The notes: generated from the letters alone by a model not told the origin. Positions 8,644 through 18,160 are shown, counted from the stretch's first letter. The stretch: 64,000 nucleotides of DNA from Firmicutes bacterium TM09-10 (GCA_003481005.1 QUKC01000011.1:62001-126000); one strand, 5' to 3'. Numbers and translations: made by a program.

Positions 8644-11523
8644 TTGGGCACAAAAAAGGTAACAGTCGGTATTCTGGCACATGTGGATGCCGGAAAGACC
8701 ACACTGGCAGAAGCAATTTTATATCGGACCGGTATGCTGCGGCGGCTGGGCAGAGTGGACCATCAGGATGCCTTTCTGGATACGGACGCGATGGAGCGGG
8801 CCCGGGGTATTACGATTTTTTCAAAACAGGCGAAGCTTGTACTGGGCGATTTTGACGTGACTCTTCTGGATACGCCCGGACATGTGGATTTTTCTGCAGA
8901 GATGGAGCGGACCCTGCAGGTGCTGGATTATGCGGTACTGGTCATCAGCGGCGCGGACGGGGTGCAGGGACATGTGGAGACACTCTGGCGGCTGCTTTCC
9001 CGTTATCAGATCCCCACCGTTTTGTTTATCAACAAGATGGACCAGGAAGGGACAGATGAGGCAGAACTTCTTTTGCAGCTGCAAAAACAGCTGAACGAGC
9101 ACTGTATCAAAGTGTGCAGTATGCCGCAGCCGCCAGACAACGCAGATATAGCATCCGGCATCAGGCCATTGGGCACAGGTACAGACGCAGTGTCCGCCAT
9201 GCGCACAAACGCTTCGGACAGCCCGCTGCCATGTGCAGCACCGGTTCCTGTCCCGGATTTCTGGGAAAATGTCGCCATGTGTCAGGAAGACCTTTTGGAA
9301 CGCTATCTCGATGGCGATACGCTGACCTGGGAGGATGCAGCACTTCTGGTAAAGGAAAGAAAGCTATTTCCGTGTTTTTTTGGATCGGCACTAAAAGTCT
9401 GTGGCGTGGATGCGCTATTGTCCGGGCTGTCGAAGCTGATGAAAGAGCCGGAATACACAGAGGAGTTTGGGGCACGTGTTTTTAAGATCACGAGGGATGA
9501 AACCGGAAAGCGTCTGACGCATATGAAGCTGACCGGAGGAAGTCTTTTTACGCGGCAGAGCCTGAGGGGACAAACTGCTGATGGACAGGAATGGGAAGAA
9601 AAAGCCGACCAGATCCGGATTTATAACGGAAGCGGCTATGAACAGGTACAGCGGGCGGCCGCAGGAGAAATCTGCAGCGTGACAGGACTGTCAAAAACCT
9701 ATGCAGGAGAAGGGCTTGGGGCGCAAACGGAACCGGTGCTGCCGCTGCTGGAGCCGGTATTAACCTATCAGATCGAGCTGCCGCCGGACTGCGATGCGCA
9801 TACGATGCTCAGAAATCTTCGGCAGTTAGAGGAAGAGGAACCGGAGCTTTCGATTGTCTGGGAGGAAGCCTCATCTGAGATCTGCGCGCAGGTCATGGGC
9901 GAAGTGCAGATGGAAATCCTGAAAAACCAGATCAGAGAGCGCTTCGGCGTGCCGGTTTCCTTCGGACAGGGCAGCATTGTATACCGGGAAACCATCGCAG
10001 CGCCCGTCGAGGGCGTCGGACATTTTGAGCCCCTTCGGCACTATGCGGAAGTTCATCTTTTGCTGGAACCCCTGGAACGCGGCATGGGACTGCAGTTTGC
10101 GTCAGCTGTCAGCGAAGATGTGCTGGACCGTAACTGGCAGAGGCTGGTGCTGACCCATCTGGAAGAAAAGCGCCATAAAGGCGTTTTATGCGGCGCAGAG
10201 ATCACGGATATGAAGATCACACTGGTAAATGGCAGGGCGCATATCAAGCACACCGAGGGCGGCGATTTTCGTCAGGCGACCTATCGGGCACTCCGACAGG
10301 GACTGATGCGAGCACAAAACGTACTTTTAGAGCCTGTTTACAGCTTTCGACTGGAGATTCCACAGGAGCAGATCGGACGGGCAATGACGGATATTCAGCG
10401 GATGAACGGTACCTTTGAGCCGCCGCAGACGGAAGGGAAATTTGCGATTCTGTGCGGAAGCGCGCCGGTTGCATGTATGCGGGGCTATCAGCAGGAGGTC
10501 ACCTCCTACAGCAGAGGCCGTGGAAAGCTGTTCTGTACGCTGCAGGGCTATGCTGCGTGCCATAACGCAGAGGAAGTGATGGCGGCAGCCGGCTATGATC
10601 CGGAAGCAGACCTGGAAAATCCTCCTTCCTCCGTTTTTTGTGCACACGGAGCCGGATTTGTGGTATCATGGGATCAGGTAGAGGATTATATGCACCTCGA
10701 AGCGGTTGCGCTGCCGTCTGAAAAAGGCAGTGCAGACGAAAAAGAAGCGACCGGGATATCCCAGAGCAGCCACGCAGAATATTTTGTCCGGGAAAGAAAA
10801 GAGACGCCGGAAACCTTTGTCAGCGAAGAAGAGCTGGAAGAAATTTTCAAGCGCACCTATTATCAGAATAGCGAGCCGAAGAGCAAAAAGGGCTATCAGA
10901 AGCGCTACAGGGAAGAAGCACCCCCACGACGCCTGATGGAACGCTCCCGTGCTGCAGAGGCGGATCGGAGCAAGCCGCGGGAACGCTATCTTCTGGTTGA
11001 CGGCTATAATATCATTTTTTCCTGGGAAATGCTGCGCGAGCTTTCGAAGGTTAATATCGAAAGCGCCAGAAACCTCCTGATGGATGTTCTGTGCGATTAC
11101 CAGGGCTTTAACGGCTGCACGCTGATCCTCGTCTTCGACGCTTACCGTGTGGAAGGCGGGCGGGAACACGTTTTCAATTATCATAATATTCACGTCGTCT
11201 TTACGAAGGAAGCGGAGACGGCTGACCAATATATCGAAAAAACCGTCCATAAAATCGGGAAAAAAGCCGATGTGACGGTAGCGACCTCCGACGCGCTGGA
11301 ACAGGTCATTATTTACGGACAGGGCGCGCGCAGGATGGCGGCGCGGGAGCTTTTGGAGGAAGTCGAGCAGACCCGCGAAAAGGTGCTGGAACGGATTGAA
11401 AAAAGACCGGGCAGCACACAGAAACAACTTACGGAAAACAACCATAATTACCTGTTTGACCATTTGCCGGAGGAGTTGGTCTCTTATATGGAAGAGGTCA
11501 GGCTGGGCAAACGGGAATTATAG
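8644..11523 (+). CDS. EF-G/TetM-like translation GTPase fused to a YacP/Rae1-type NYN nuclease domain
   Basis: A 959-residue protein. Residues 1 to about 680 are a translational GTPase of the EF-G/ribosomal-protection type: G1 AHVDAGKTT (12-20), G2 region RARGITIF, G3 DTPGH, G4 NKMD (130-133), then EF-G-like domains including GGDFRQATYRALRQGL. A charged linker (about 680-780) leads to an NYN domain of the YacP family: LLVDGYNIIF, LILVFDAYRV, VVFTKEAETADQYI, VTVATSDALEQ. In Bacillus subtilis YacP (Rae1) is a separate ribosome-associated endoribonuclease that cuts mRNA in the A site. Here it is joined to a GTPase whose relatives occupy that site. The start is TTG 8644 with AAAGGA upstream. Whether it gives tetracycline resistance is unknown and should not be assumed. 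Confidence 0.87.
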   Translation: MGTKKVTVGILAHVDAGKTTLAEAILYRTGMLRRLGRVDHQDAFLDTDAMERARGITIFSKQAKLVLGDFDVTLLDTPGHVDFSAEMERTLQVLDYAVLVISGADGVQGHVETLWRLLSRYQIPTVLFINKMDQEGTDEAELLLQLQKQLNEHCIKVCSMPQPPDNADIASGIRPLGTGTDAVSAMRTNASDSPLPCAAPVPVPDFWENVAMCQEDLLERYLDGDTLTWEDAALLVKERKLFPCFFGSALKVCGVDALLSGLSKLMKEPEYTEEFGARVFKITRDETGKRLTHMKLTGGSLFTRQSLRGQTADGQEWEEKADQIRIYNGSGYEQVQRAAAGEICSVTGLSKTYAGEGLGAQTEPVLPLLEPVLTYQIELPPDCDAHTMLRNLRQLEEEEPELSIVWEEASSEICAQVMGEVQMEILKNQIRERFGVPVSFGQGSIVYRETIAAPVEGVGHFEPLRHYAEVHLLLEPLERGMGLQFASAVSEDVLDRNWQRLVLTHLEEKRHKGVLCGAEITDMKITLVNGRAHIKHTEGGDFRQATYRALRQGLMRAQNVLLEPVYSFRLEIPQEQIGRAMTDIQRMNGTFEPPQTEGKFAILCGSAPVACMRGYQQEVTSYSRGRGKLFCTLQGYAACHNAEEVMAAAGYDPEADLENPPSSVFCAHGAGFVVSWDQVEDYMHLEAVALPSEKGSADEKEATGISQSSHAEYFVRERKETPETFVSEEELEEIFKRTYYQNSEPKSKKGYQKRYREEAPPRRLMERSRAAEADRSKPRERYLLVDGYNIIFSWEMLRELSKVNIESARNLLMDVLCDYQGFNGCTLILVFDAYRVEGGREHVFNYHNIHVVFTKEAETADQYIEKTVHKIGKKADVTVATSDALEQVIIYGQGARRMAARELLEEVEQTREKVLERIEKRPGSTQKQLTENNHNYLFDHLPEELVSYMEEVRLGKREL

Positions 11524-11574
11524 GGAGTTTATAAAAAAGGGAAAAAGGAAAGGGAAAAAGAAAGGGGAAACACA

Positions 11575-14500
11575 ATGGACATGTTTTTCACACAGCGAAA
11601 GCTGGAAGGAAGAATCCGGGAGCTGGGAGAATACCGTTACCGGGACGTCAGAAATTTTGAATCGTTTCTGGCAAAAGAAGACAAAAGCGGCCTGGTAAAT
11701 CCGGATGTGCCGACAGATTTTACCGGCTGGGACAGGATCTGTACCGGCTCTGACTGGAAGGGCAGGGATTTATATCTCTGGCTGCATGGGGAGATGAAAG
11801 TGCCGGCAGAATGGGAAGGAAAGCGCGCGGTAGGTGTGTTTGACTTCGGTATGACAGGCGGCGGCAACAACAGCGGGTTTGAATCACTGCTGTTTGTAAA
11901 CGGCGAACAGTATCAGGCGGTTGATGCCAATCATAAGGAAGTATTTTTCAGACCTGAGATCTGTGGAAATGAGGTCAGCCTGACCTTCCGCCTCTGGTCC
12001 GGTCTGGAAGGCGGCGGACTGCCCAGAGAGATGGAGCATCGCTTAAAGAGCGCATTTTTAGGCTATCTGGATGAAAAGACAGACGACCTGTATTATCTTG
12101 GCCTGATGGTCTGGAAGACAATTGAAGAGCTTTCCGAGAACGATCCGGTTCGCCATAACCTGCAGGCAGCCCTTGACCGTGCATTTTTAAAGATCGACTG
12201 GTCTTATCCGGGCAGCGATGACTTCTATGCATCTGTTGCGGAAGCAGATGACTGCTTAAACGCAGCGATTGACGCGATGGACAAGCACTCCGATATCCAT
12301 GTATACACAGTTGGACATACCCATATTGATACTGCATGGCTCTGGAGACTCAAAAACACCAGAGAAAAGTGCGGCAGATCCTTTACAACTGTCATGCGCC
12401 TGATGGAGATGTTCCCGGAATATGATTTCCTGCAGACACAGCCCCAGCTCTATGAGTGGGTAAAGGAAGATTATCCGGAGCTGTATAGCCAGATCAGAGA
12501 CCGCGTGGCAGAGGGGCGCTGGGAAGCGGACGGCGCAATGTGGGTTGAGGCAGACTGTAATCTGACAAGCGGTGAGTCTCTGACCCGTCAGATCTTAATC
12601 GGCAGCAAATTCATCAAGGATGAATTCGGCAAGGAAGTAGAATTTCTGTGGCTGCCGGATGTATTCGGCTATTCCTGGGCACTCCCCCAGATCCTGAAAA
12701 AAGCCGGCATCGACATGTTTATGACGACAAAAATCAGCTGGAACCAGTACAACCGTATGCCGCATGATACGTTTTACTGGAAAGGCATCGACGGCAGCAA
12801 AGTGCTGACCCACTTTATTACGACGCCGGAGCCCGGGAGAGAAAGAGACAGCTGGTTCTATACCTATAACGGACTGATTGAGCCCCGTACCGTCAAGGGT
12901 ATCTGGGACGGATACAGCGAAAAGGAAATGAATCATGACCTGCTGCTTTCCTATGGTTACGGAGATGGCGGCGGCGGTGTCAACCGTGATATGCTGGAGC
13001 AGCGCCGCAGATTGGATAAGATTCCGGGACTGCCGCATGTGGAGACGACTACTGCAGGCAAATATTTCCGTAAGCTGAAGGAAACGGTTGCAAAGACAGA
13101 CCGCTATGTCAATACCTGGGATGGCGAGCTGTATCTGGAATATCACCGCGGTACCTATACCAGCCATGCCCATAACAAACGCATGAACCGTAAGATGGAG
13201 CTGTTATATCGTGAGGCAGAGTATTTTACCGTACTGCGTGCATTGCTTGGTAATGATCTGTCCCTGGCGGAGCAGGAAAAGCTGACAGCCGGCTGGAAAC
13301 ATATCCTGACCAACCAGTTCCATGACATTATCCCCGGCTCCTCGATCTTCGAAGTATATGAGGATTCCAAAAAAGATTACGAATGGATCGCAACACAGGG
13401 CGAAGAGGTGGAAGCAGGCTTCCTTGCAGACGCCGTAACAGAAGAAGCCTCTGTTTATACCGTTTTTAACAGCAACAGCTTTGTAAGAAAAGGCGGCTCG
13501 GTTCTGTTGCTCGGTGCTGCAGGAAACAGCGCTTATTTGGAGGACGGCACGGCATTAAAGAGTCAGGAAACAGAAGGCGGACTTCTTGTGGAAATCCCGG
13601 AGGTTCCTGCAATGGGCACCGCTACGGTTGTCCTGAAAAAAGCACCTGCTGAAGAGAATACGGCATTTACCGTAGACGGACACAAGGTTGAAACTCCGTT
13701 TTATCTGGTTGAGTTTAATGAAGCCGGTCAGATTTCCAGATTGTATGATAAAGAAAATGACCGTGAGGTGCTTGCACCCGGACAGTGCGGCAACGTTCTG
13801 CAGGTATTTGAAGATAAGCCGATGGGCAATGACGCATGGGATATCGAGATCTACTATCAGGAAAAGATGCGTGTCATTGACGGACTGACCTGTTTTGAAG
13901 TCAAAGAGTGCGGATCGGTTCGTCTGGTGCTTCACATGGGATGGAAGTATATGAATTCCACCATTGACCAGGATGTTATCCTGTATGCAGATGACCGCAG
14001 AATTGATTTCGTGACGGATGTAGACTGCCATGAGCGCCATCAGCTGTTGAAGGCTGCATTCCCGGTTGACATCCGCACCACTTACGGAACGTTCGATGTA
14101 CAGTATGGTAATGTACGTCGTTCTAATAACTGGAATACAAGCTGGGATCAGGCGAAGTTCGAGAGCGTTGCCCATCGTTTCGCAGATCTTTCCGAATACG
14201 GCTATGGCGTCAGCCTGTTAAATGACTGCAAGTACGGTCATGATGTAAAGGATAATGTACTGCGCATCACTCTGATCAAGACAGCAACCTATCCGGATCA
14301 CAGCCAGGATCAGGGCGAGCATCACTTCACTTATGCGCTGCTGCCTCATACCGGAGACTTTATTGCAGGCCGCACCGTACAGGAAGCGAGCGATTTGAAC
14401 TGGCCGATGCACAGCGTTGCAGGCAGCGTAAAACTTCCGTTTGCAGGTTCTTTTGTAGGCTTTGACAAAGAGTGCGTTGAACTGGATGCTGTCAAGAAGA

Positions 14501-14703
14501 CAGAGGATGGAAAATATATTGCAGTCCGGTTCCACGACTTTACCGGCGGCACGAACAAGCTGACCGTAACGCCCGGTTTCGCGTGGAAGCGCTACTGCGA
14601 ATGCGACTTAAGAGAGCGTCCGCAGGGCGACTTTAAAGAAAACGGTACGATTCAGATGACCGTAAAGCCTTACGAAATCGTGACGCTGCTGTTTGAAGTA
14701 TAA
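11575..14703 (+). CDS. Alpha-mannosidase, glycoside hydrolase family 38
   Basis: A 1042-residue GH38 retaining alpha-mannosidase. An N-terminal accessory region (about 1-235) precedes the catalytic domain with the zinc-binding motif HTHIDTAWLWRL (H248, H250, D252) and the predicted nucleophile D327 in EADCNLTSGES. A middle helical bundle and the large C-terminal beta domains follow. No signal peptide, so it would act in the cytoplasm on imported mannosides. It lies 51 bases behind the GTPase gene in the same direction and may be co-transcribed. With GH125 and the beta-mannosidase downstream it fits mannose-rich glycan breakdown. Confidence 0.94.
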   Translation: MDMFFTQRKLEGRIRELGEYRYRDVRNFESFLAKEDKSGLVNPDVPTDFTGWDRICTGSDWKGRDLYLWLHGEMKVPAEWEGKRAVGVFDFGMTGGGNNSGFESLLFVNGEQYQAVDANHKEVFFRPEICGNEVSLTFRLWSGLEGGGLPREMEHRLKSAFLGYLDEKTDDLYYLGLMVWKTIEELSENDPVRHNLQAALDRAFLKIDWSYPGSDDFYASVAEADDCLNAAIDAMDKHSDIHVYTVGHTHIDTAWLWRLKNTREKCGRSFTTVMRLMEMFPEYDFLQTQPQLYEWVKEDYPELYSQIRDRVAEGRWEADGAMWVEADCNLTSGESLTRQILIGSKFIKDEFGKEVEFLWLPDVFGYSWALPQILKKAGIDMFMTTKISWNQYNRMPHDTFYWKGIDGSKVLTHFITTPEPGRERDSWFYTYNGLIEPRTVKGIWDGYSEKEMNHDLLLSYGYGDGGGGVNRDMLEQRRRLDKIPGLPHVETTTAGKYFRKLKETVAKTDRYVNTWDGELYLEYHRGTYTSHAHNKRMNRKMELLYREAEYFTVLRALLGNDLSLAEQEKLTAGWKHILTNQFHDIIPGSSIFEVYEDSKKDYEWIATQGEEVEAGFLADAVTEEASVYTVFNSNSFVRKGGSVLLLGAAGNSAYLEDGTALKSQETEGGLLVEIPEVPAMGTATVVLKKAPAEENTAFTVDGHKVETPFYLVEFNEAGQISRLYDKENDREVLAPGQCGNVLQVFEDKPMGNDAWDIEIYYQEKMRVIDGLTCFEVKECGSVRLVLHMGWKYMNSTIDQDVILYADDRRIDFVTDVDCHERHQLLKAAFPVDIRTTYGTFDVQYGNVRRSNNWNTSWDQAKFESVAHRFADLSEYGYGVSLLNDCKYGHDVKDNVLRITLIKTATYPDHSQDQGEHHFTYALLPHTGDFIAGRTVQEASDLNWPMHSVAGSVKLPFAGSFVGFDKECVELDAVKKTEDGKYIAVRFHDFTGGTNKLTVTPGFAWKRYCECDLRERPQGDFKENGTIQMTVKPYEIVTLLFEV

Positions 14704-14789
14704 AAATGTGAGTTCTGAAATTTTACGGATTTATATAAAATTCGGTACTTGTTTTTTTAGGCGGCTCTGATAAAATCACATACAGAAAT

Positions 14790-14826
14790 GCCCGGTGCTT
14801 TACAGGAAACTTGGCACCGGGCTTTC
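14790..14826 (+). terminator. Rho-independent terminator after the GH38 gene
   Basis: GCCCGGTGC (14790-14798) pairs with GCACCGGGC (14814-14822), followed by TTTCTT. It abuts the truncated copy of the four-hairpin repeat. Confidence 0.85.
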
Positions 14827-14883
14827 TTATCGTATAGGAAACTTCGTTTCCATACGATAAGAAATGCTCTACGAGGATGCGCA
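14825..14883 (+). repeat. Four-hairpin intergenic repeat, truncated copy A
   Basis: Contains the first hairpin of the repeat (TCGTAT, one extra base, GGAAAC, loop TTC, GTTTCC, ATACGA) and the following GCTCTACGAGGATGCGCA, then diverges. Its fuller relatives lie at 20412, 48115 and 54616. Like them it directly follows a terminator. Confidence 0.8.
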
Positions 14884-14910
14884 GAGAAACCGACAGAAAG
14901 GTGTACACTC

Positions 14911-16287
14911 ATGTTGACGAAAATTTTGGACAAAAAACTTGGAAGCTCGATTTTTACAGGACGTCAGATCATTTCGATGCTGATGCCGCTGATCATGGAT
15001 TCGTTTTTCGTTTTCGGTATCGGTGTACTGACAACTGCGATGATCAGCTCCTCCAGTCAGGAGTCGGTAGCGGCCATCAGCCTGGTCGGGCCGCTCTATA
15101 TGATGGTATATGCCATCAACAATGCCATTTCTGCCGGCGGTACCGTTGTGGTTGCAATGTTTAAGGGAAAAGGGGAAACCGAGCGGGTAAAAGAGGCAGC
15201 AGGTCAGCTGATCGTGGGACTGCCCCTTTCTTCCCTTGCTGCATGTATCCTTCTCGTGCTCTGTGCAGATCCGCTGATCCGTTTCCTGTTTCATGGAATG
15301 GAGGAAACGATTCTCGTAAAGGCAGAGCATTATCTGATCGGAGTTGCGATCTCGGCGGTATTTTTATCTGTCTACATGAGCGGATTTGCGGTATTTCGTG
15401 GACTGGGAGAGACGAAAAAATGTCTGCACCTGTCGATTTTGATTAATGTCCTGCATTTTGTGGCAAGCTTTGTATTTATCAATATCCTGAAGCTGGATAT
15501 CATGGGAAGCGCACTTTCTTTGAACCTGGCGCGTCTGGTGGGCGGCATGGCTGCAGTCCTGATGCTGATATCCAAAAAAAGTTCCATCGAGATCCGTCCG
15601 AGGCACGTTTTTCGAATCGACTGGCGTATTCAGAAAGAAATCTTTCGGATCGGCATCCCCTGTGGAATGGAGCAGCTGTTTATGAACGGAGGCGCGATGC
15701 TGGTTCAGGTTTACATTGCAAAATTGGGAACGGCGAGCGTTGCGGCAAATGCCGTGTCCAACTCGATCTTTTCTGTTTTGTATGCGGCACCGTCCGCAGT
15801 TGCGACGCTGGCTGTGACGATCGTTGGTCAGTGTATCGGTGCAGGAGAGAAAAAGCTGGCGCGCCGTTACGGCAGATCCATGGTTTGGCTGTGTACTGTT
15901 CTGGTGTTATTGTCACTGGCGATCGGAATGCCGTGTATTCCGCTTCTGTTAAAGCTTTATCAGGCACAGGCAGAAACGGTTCCGATGATTTACCGGGTAC
16001 TGATCATTGCGGCAGTCAGCATGCCGTTTTTCTGGGGGGCATCCAGTGTGCTTCCTTCTGTCATGCGTTCGGCCGGTGATGCGTCCTACGCGTCCTACTT
16101 TTCTCTTGTTACGATGTGGGTGGTTCGTGTCGGACTGGGCTACCTGATGGCGATCCCGATGGGACTGGGTCTGGAGGGCGTCTGGATAGCGATGTGTACC
16201 GAATGGGCGGTCAAAACAGTTGCCTTTGGTCTGCGCTTTCGCGGAGAGAAATGGCTTGCTCATTCCGACCGGATGGATAAGATGTGA
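14911..16287 (+). CDS. MATE family efflux transporter
   Basis: A 458-residue integral membrane protein of the MATE (NorM/DinF/MepA-like) family, cation-coupled exporters of drugs or metabolites. The two related halves are visible: FTGRQIISMLMPLIMDSFFVFGIGVLTTAMISS with AAISLVGPLY, and later GIPCGMEQLFMNGGAMLVQVYIAKLGTASVAANAVSNSIF. About twelve hydrophobic segments are expected. ATG 14911 is chosen over upstream in-frame starts because AAAGGTG precedes it and the upstream stretch is repeat and terminator sequence. It is followed after 19 bases by a RelA/SpoT-domain gene. Substrate unknown. Confidence 0.92.
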   Translation: MLTKILDKKLGSSIFTGRQIISMLMPLIMDSFFVFGIGVLTTAMISSSSQESVAAISLVGPLYMMVYAINNAISAGGTVVVAMFKGKGETERVKEAAGQLIVGLPLSSLAACILLVLCADPLIRFLFHGMEETILVKAEHYLIGVAISAVFLSVYMSGFAVFRGLGETKKCLHLSILINVLHFVASFVFINILKLDIMGSALSLNLARLVGGMAAVLMLISKKSSIEIRPRHVFRIDWRIQKEIFRIGIPCGMEQLFMNGGAMLVQVYIAKLGTASVAANAVSNSIFSVLYAAPSAVATLAVTIVGQCIGAGEKKLARRYGRSMVWLCTVLVLLSLAIGMPCIPLLLKLYQAQAETVPMIYRVLIIAAVSMPFFWGASSVLPSVMRSAGDASYASYFSLVTMWVVRVGLGYLMAIPMGLGLEGVWIAMCTEWAVKTVAFGLRFRGEKWLAHSDRMDKM

Positions 16288-16306
16288 TGCAGCAGGGGGA
16301 GTTTAA

Positions 16307-17218
16307 ATGCTGGGAGATAAAACTGCTTTTCTAAACCAATATGCCATTCCGGAAAAGATGTATGAAGAAGCCGGTATGAGCTGGGAGGATCTGGAAGCGA
16401 TTGCGGAGGACTATGCCTATCGCGTGGACGGCTTTTACATGATCCGGGATATGTTTTTAAAAGAACTGATCGAGAATAAAGAAGACGAGACCGGTTTGCA
16501 TTCCTACCGTACCAGAATAAAGACACCGGGGCATCTGGTAGAAAAAATTATCCGCAGACGGGTTGAAAATTATCGGAAATATAAAGAACTGACGAAGGAG
16601 AACTATCTGAAATTCGTCACAGACATCATCGGGTTCCGTGGACTTTTGCTGTACCGGGAGGACTGGGTGGTGTTCCATAAATATCTGCTGAAGCATTTTG
16701 AAAATCATGCCTCATGGTATGTGCATGACTGTCTGAAGGATTTTGACGAAAGCCGCGACCGCTATATGGTGGAAGCACCCAAGGTACATATGCGCCCGGG
16801 GGATTTTGCGGACATTTATGCAGACTGGATCGCCAGCGATGATATTTATGATCAGAAATATTACCGTTCCGTGCACTATATTCTCAAATACCGCGGCATG
16901 TACCTGGAGGTGCAGGTCAGGACGCTGTTTGAGGAGGGGTGGGGAGAAATCGATCATCACATTCTTTACCCCTACAAAAAACAGAATCCGATGCTGACGG
17001 AATTTTCGGAACTGTTGAATCGTCTTGCCGGAATGGGGGACGAAATGGCATCCTTTTACAGACGTCTGCAGGATGTTCCGGGGGATGCCTTTCTGGACAA
17101 AAAGAGTATGGTGGATGTCCGGCGAGAATATGAGACTCATGAAACCCAGGTCGGGCGTGTAGAACTGGAAGAAATTAAGACCGTTCAGGATGCGATCGAT
17201 TCCATTCTGGCGGAATAA
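16307..17218 (+). CDS. RelA/SpoT-domain (alarmone synthetase-like) protein
   Basis: A 303-residue protein with a central nucleotidyltransferase domain of the RelA/SpoT type: basic loop RTRIKTPGHLVEKIIRRR, DIIGFRGLLLY, KYYRSVHYILKYRG and EVQVRTLFEEGWGEIDH. The key Arg, Tyr and Glu positions are kept, so it may make (p)ppGpp or a related pyrophosphorylated nucleotide. No HD hydrolase or regulatory domain. It differs clearly from the RelQ-like protein at 5254 (FEEGWGEIDH in place of AMEFWANLEH). It is followed within 9 bases by two unknown genes that overlap each other, which suggests one translational unit. Some single-domain members of this superfamily are toxins paired with small antitoxins. 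Confidence 0.82.
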   Translation: MLGDKTAFLNQYAIPEKMYEEAGMSWEDLEAIAEDYAYRVDGFYMIRDMFLKELIENKEDETGLHSYRTRIKTPGHLVEKIIRRRVENYRKYKELTKENYLKFVTDIIGFRGLLLYREDWVVFHKYLLKHFENHASWYVHDCLKDFDESRDRYMVEAPKVHMRPGDFADIYADWIASDDIYDQKYYRSVHYILKYRGMYLEVQVRTLFEEGWGEIDHHILYPYKKQNPMLTEFSELLNRLAGMGDEMASFYRRLQDVPGDAFLDKKSMVDVRREYETHETQVGRVELEEIKTVQDAIDSILAE

Positions 17219-17227
17219 GGAGGCTGC

Positions 17228-17566
17228 ATGGAGGATAGTTTATTCTGGGGAATTCCCAAGAGTGCGTATGAAAGCGCGGATCGAATGCTGACACTTGCGC
17301 GAAAGGGCGGAATCCGCCAGCACCTGCTGGGAGATACGTCCCGGATCCGGCATGGCACGATTGAGGATCAGAGCGTGGATGAATACTGCAATTTTTTACA
17401 GACAAAGCTTTGCTGTGAGATTCTGCAGCTGGAGGGCGCAGACATGTCTGCTCAGGACGAGACAGCATCGGATGGATTGGCTGCAGAGCAGGGAGAGAAA
17501 ACAACGCCCACCGCCTGCTGCAGGGAGGAACAGAAAGGGAGAAATGCCGGATGGACAGCGGAATGA
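17228..17566 (+). CDS. Unknown 112-residue protein
   Basis: I do not recognise this protein. It starts MEDSLFWGIPKSAYESADRM, with a plausible folded first half and a polar, Ala/Glu-rich, probably disordered tail (DETASDGLAAEQGEK) carrying several Cys. AAGGAGG lies five bases before the ATG. It begins 9 bases after the RelA/SpoT-domain gene and overlaps the next gene by 16 bases in another frame, so it is most likely a real member of this operon. No membrane segment. Confidence 0.6.
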   Translation: MEDSLFWGIPKSAYESADRMLTLARKGGIRQHLLGDTSRIRHGTIEDQSVDEYCNFLQTKLCCEILQLEGADMSAQDETASDGLAAEQGEKTTPTACCREEQKGRNAGWTAE

Positions 17567-18096
17567 ATTCTATCGAAAGCATGTATTTGAACTATAGCGG
17601 ACTGTTGGAGGAATTTTCGGAGGATGTCATCCGCAGCAGGTACGCTTTTTTATACAAGGAATGTATGGAATTTTTGAAAAGTCAGAAGCTGGAGTCAGAG
17701 GTGCGGCTGGATGAAGTACTGCTGATGCATGCAGTGCTGGATTATTTTTCGGATGTGTCGAGACTGAAAAAATTCCACCATATCCATCATATCAACGAAA
17801 CAAAGGTGATCGCATACGAGACATTCTGGCTGCTGCGCAGAAAACCACTGCAGGTAGTGACACAGCGGCAGGATGATTTTCTGGCATTTATCAATGAAAA
17901 ATTCGTTTTCTCCAGACTTGCGGCATTTTTGGTTGGAAACCGCAAAGACCAGGTGCTGCGGGAGCAGGATAAAAAGGCGTTTATGAACTATCTGGATACA
18001 CTCTACTATTTTCTGAAATACCGCCAGTACGACCCGAAAATGCTGGAGCTGATGCTTCTGGGCTTTCGCGCCGGGGAGATCTGGGGACGGCAGTGA
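17551..18096 (+). CDS. Unknown helical 181-residue protein
   Basis: Not recognised. A soluble, probably all-helical protein rich in charged and aromatic residues (EEFSEDVIRSRYAFLYKECM, FHHIHHINETKVIAYETFWL). The HHIHH cluster could bind metal but is not a known signature. It overlaps the preceding gene by 16 bases, so the two are probably translationally coupled with the RelA/SpoT-domain gene upstream. An in-frame ATG four codons later (GMNSIES) is an alternative start. A short tandem repeat begins at its stop codon. Confidence 0.7.
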   Translation: MDSGMNSIESMYLNYSGLLEEFSEDVIRSRYAFLYKECMEFLKSQKLESEVRLDEVLLMHAVLDYFSDVSRLKKFHHIHHINETKVIAYETFWLLRRKPLQVVTQRQDDFLAFINEKFVFSRLAAFLVGNRKDQVLREQDKKAFMNYLDTLYYFLKYRQYDPKMLELMLLGFRAGEIWGRQ

Positions 18097-18140
18097 AACA
18101 GCCGCGGCAGTAAAACAGCCGCGGCAGTAAACAGCTGCGG
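18091..18140 (+). repeat. Three-unit tandem repeat at a stop codon
   Basis: Units CAGTGAAACAGCCGCGG, CAGTAAAACAGCCGCGG and CAGTAAACAGCTGCGG (17, 17, 16 bp) lie head to tail. The first contains the stop codon of the upstream gene. The next gene's ribosome site follows directly. Confidence 0.85.
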
Positions 18141-18160
18141 CAGGAAAAGGAGGGATTTTT

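Noticed and set aside
8644..11523. Calling this gene a tetracycline-resistance determinant
   Set aside because: The GTPase part is TetM-like, but it carries a C-terminal nuclease domain and lies among housekeeping genes with no mobile-element signs. Resistance cannot be inferred.
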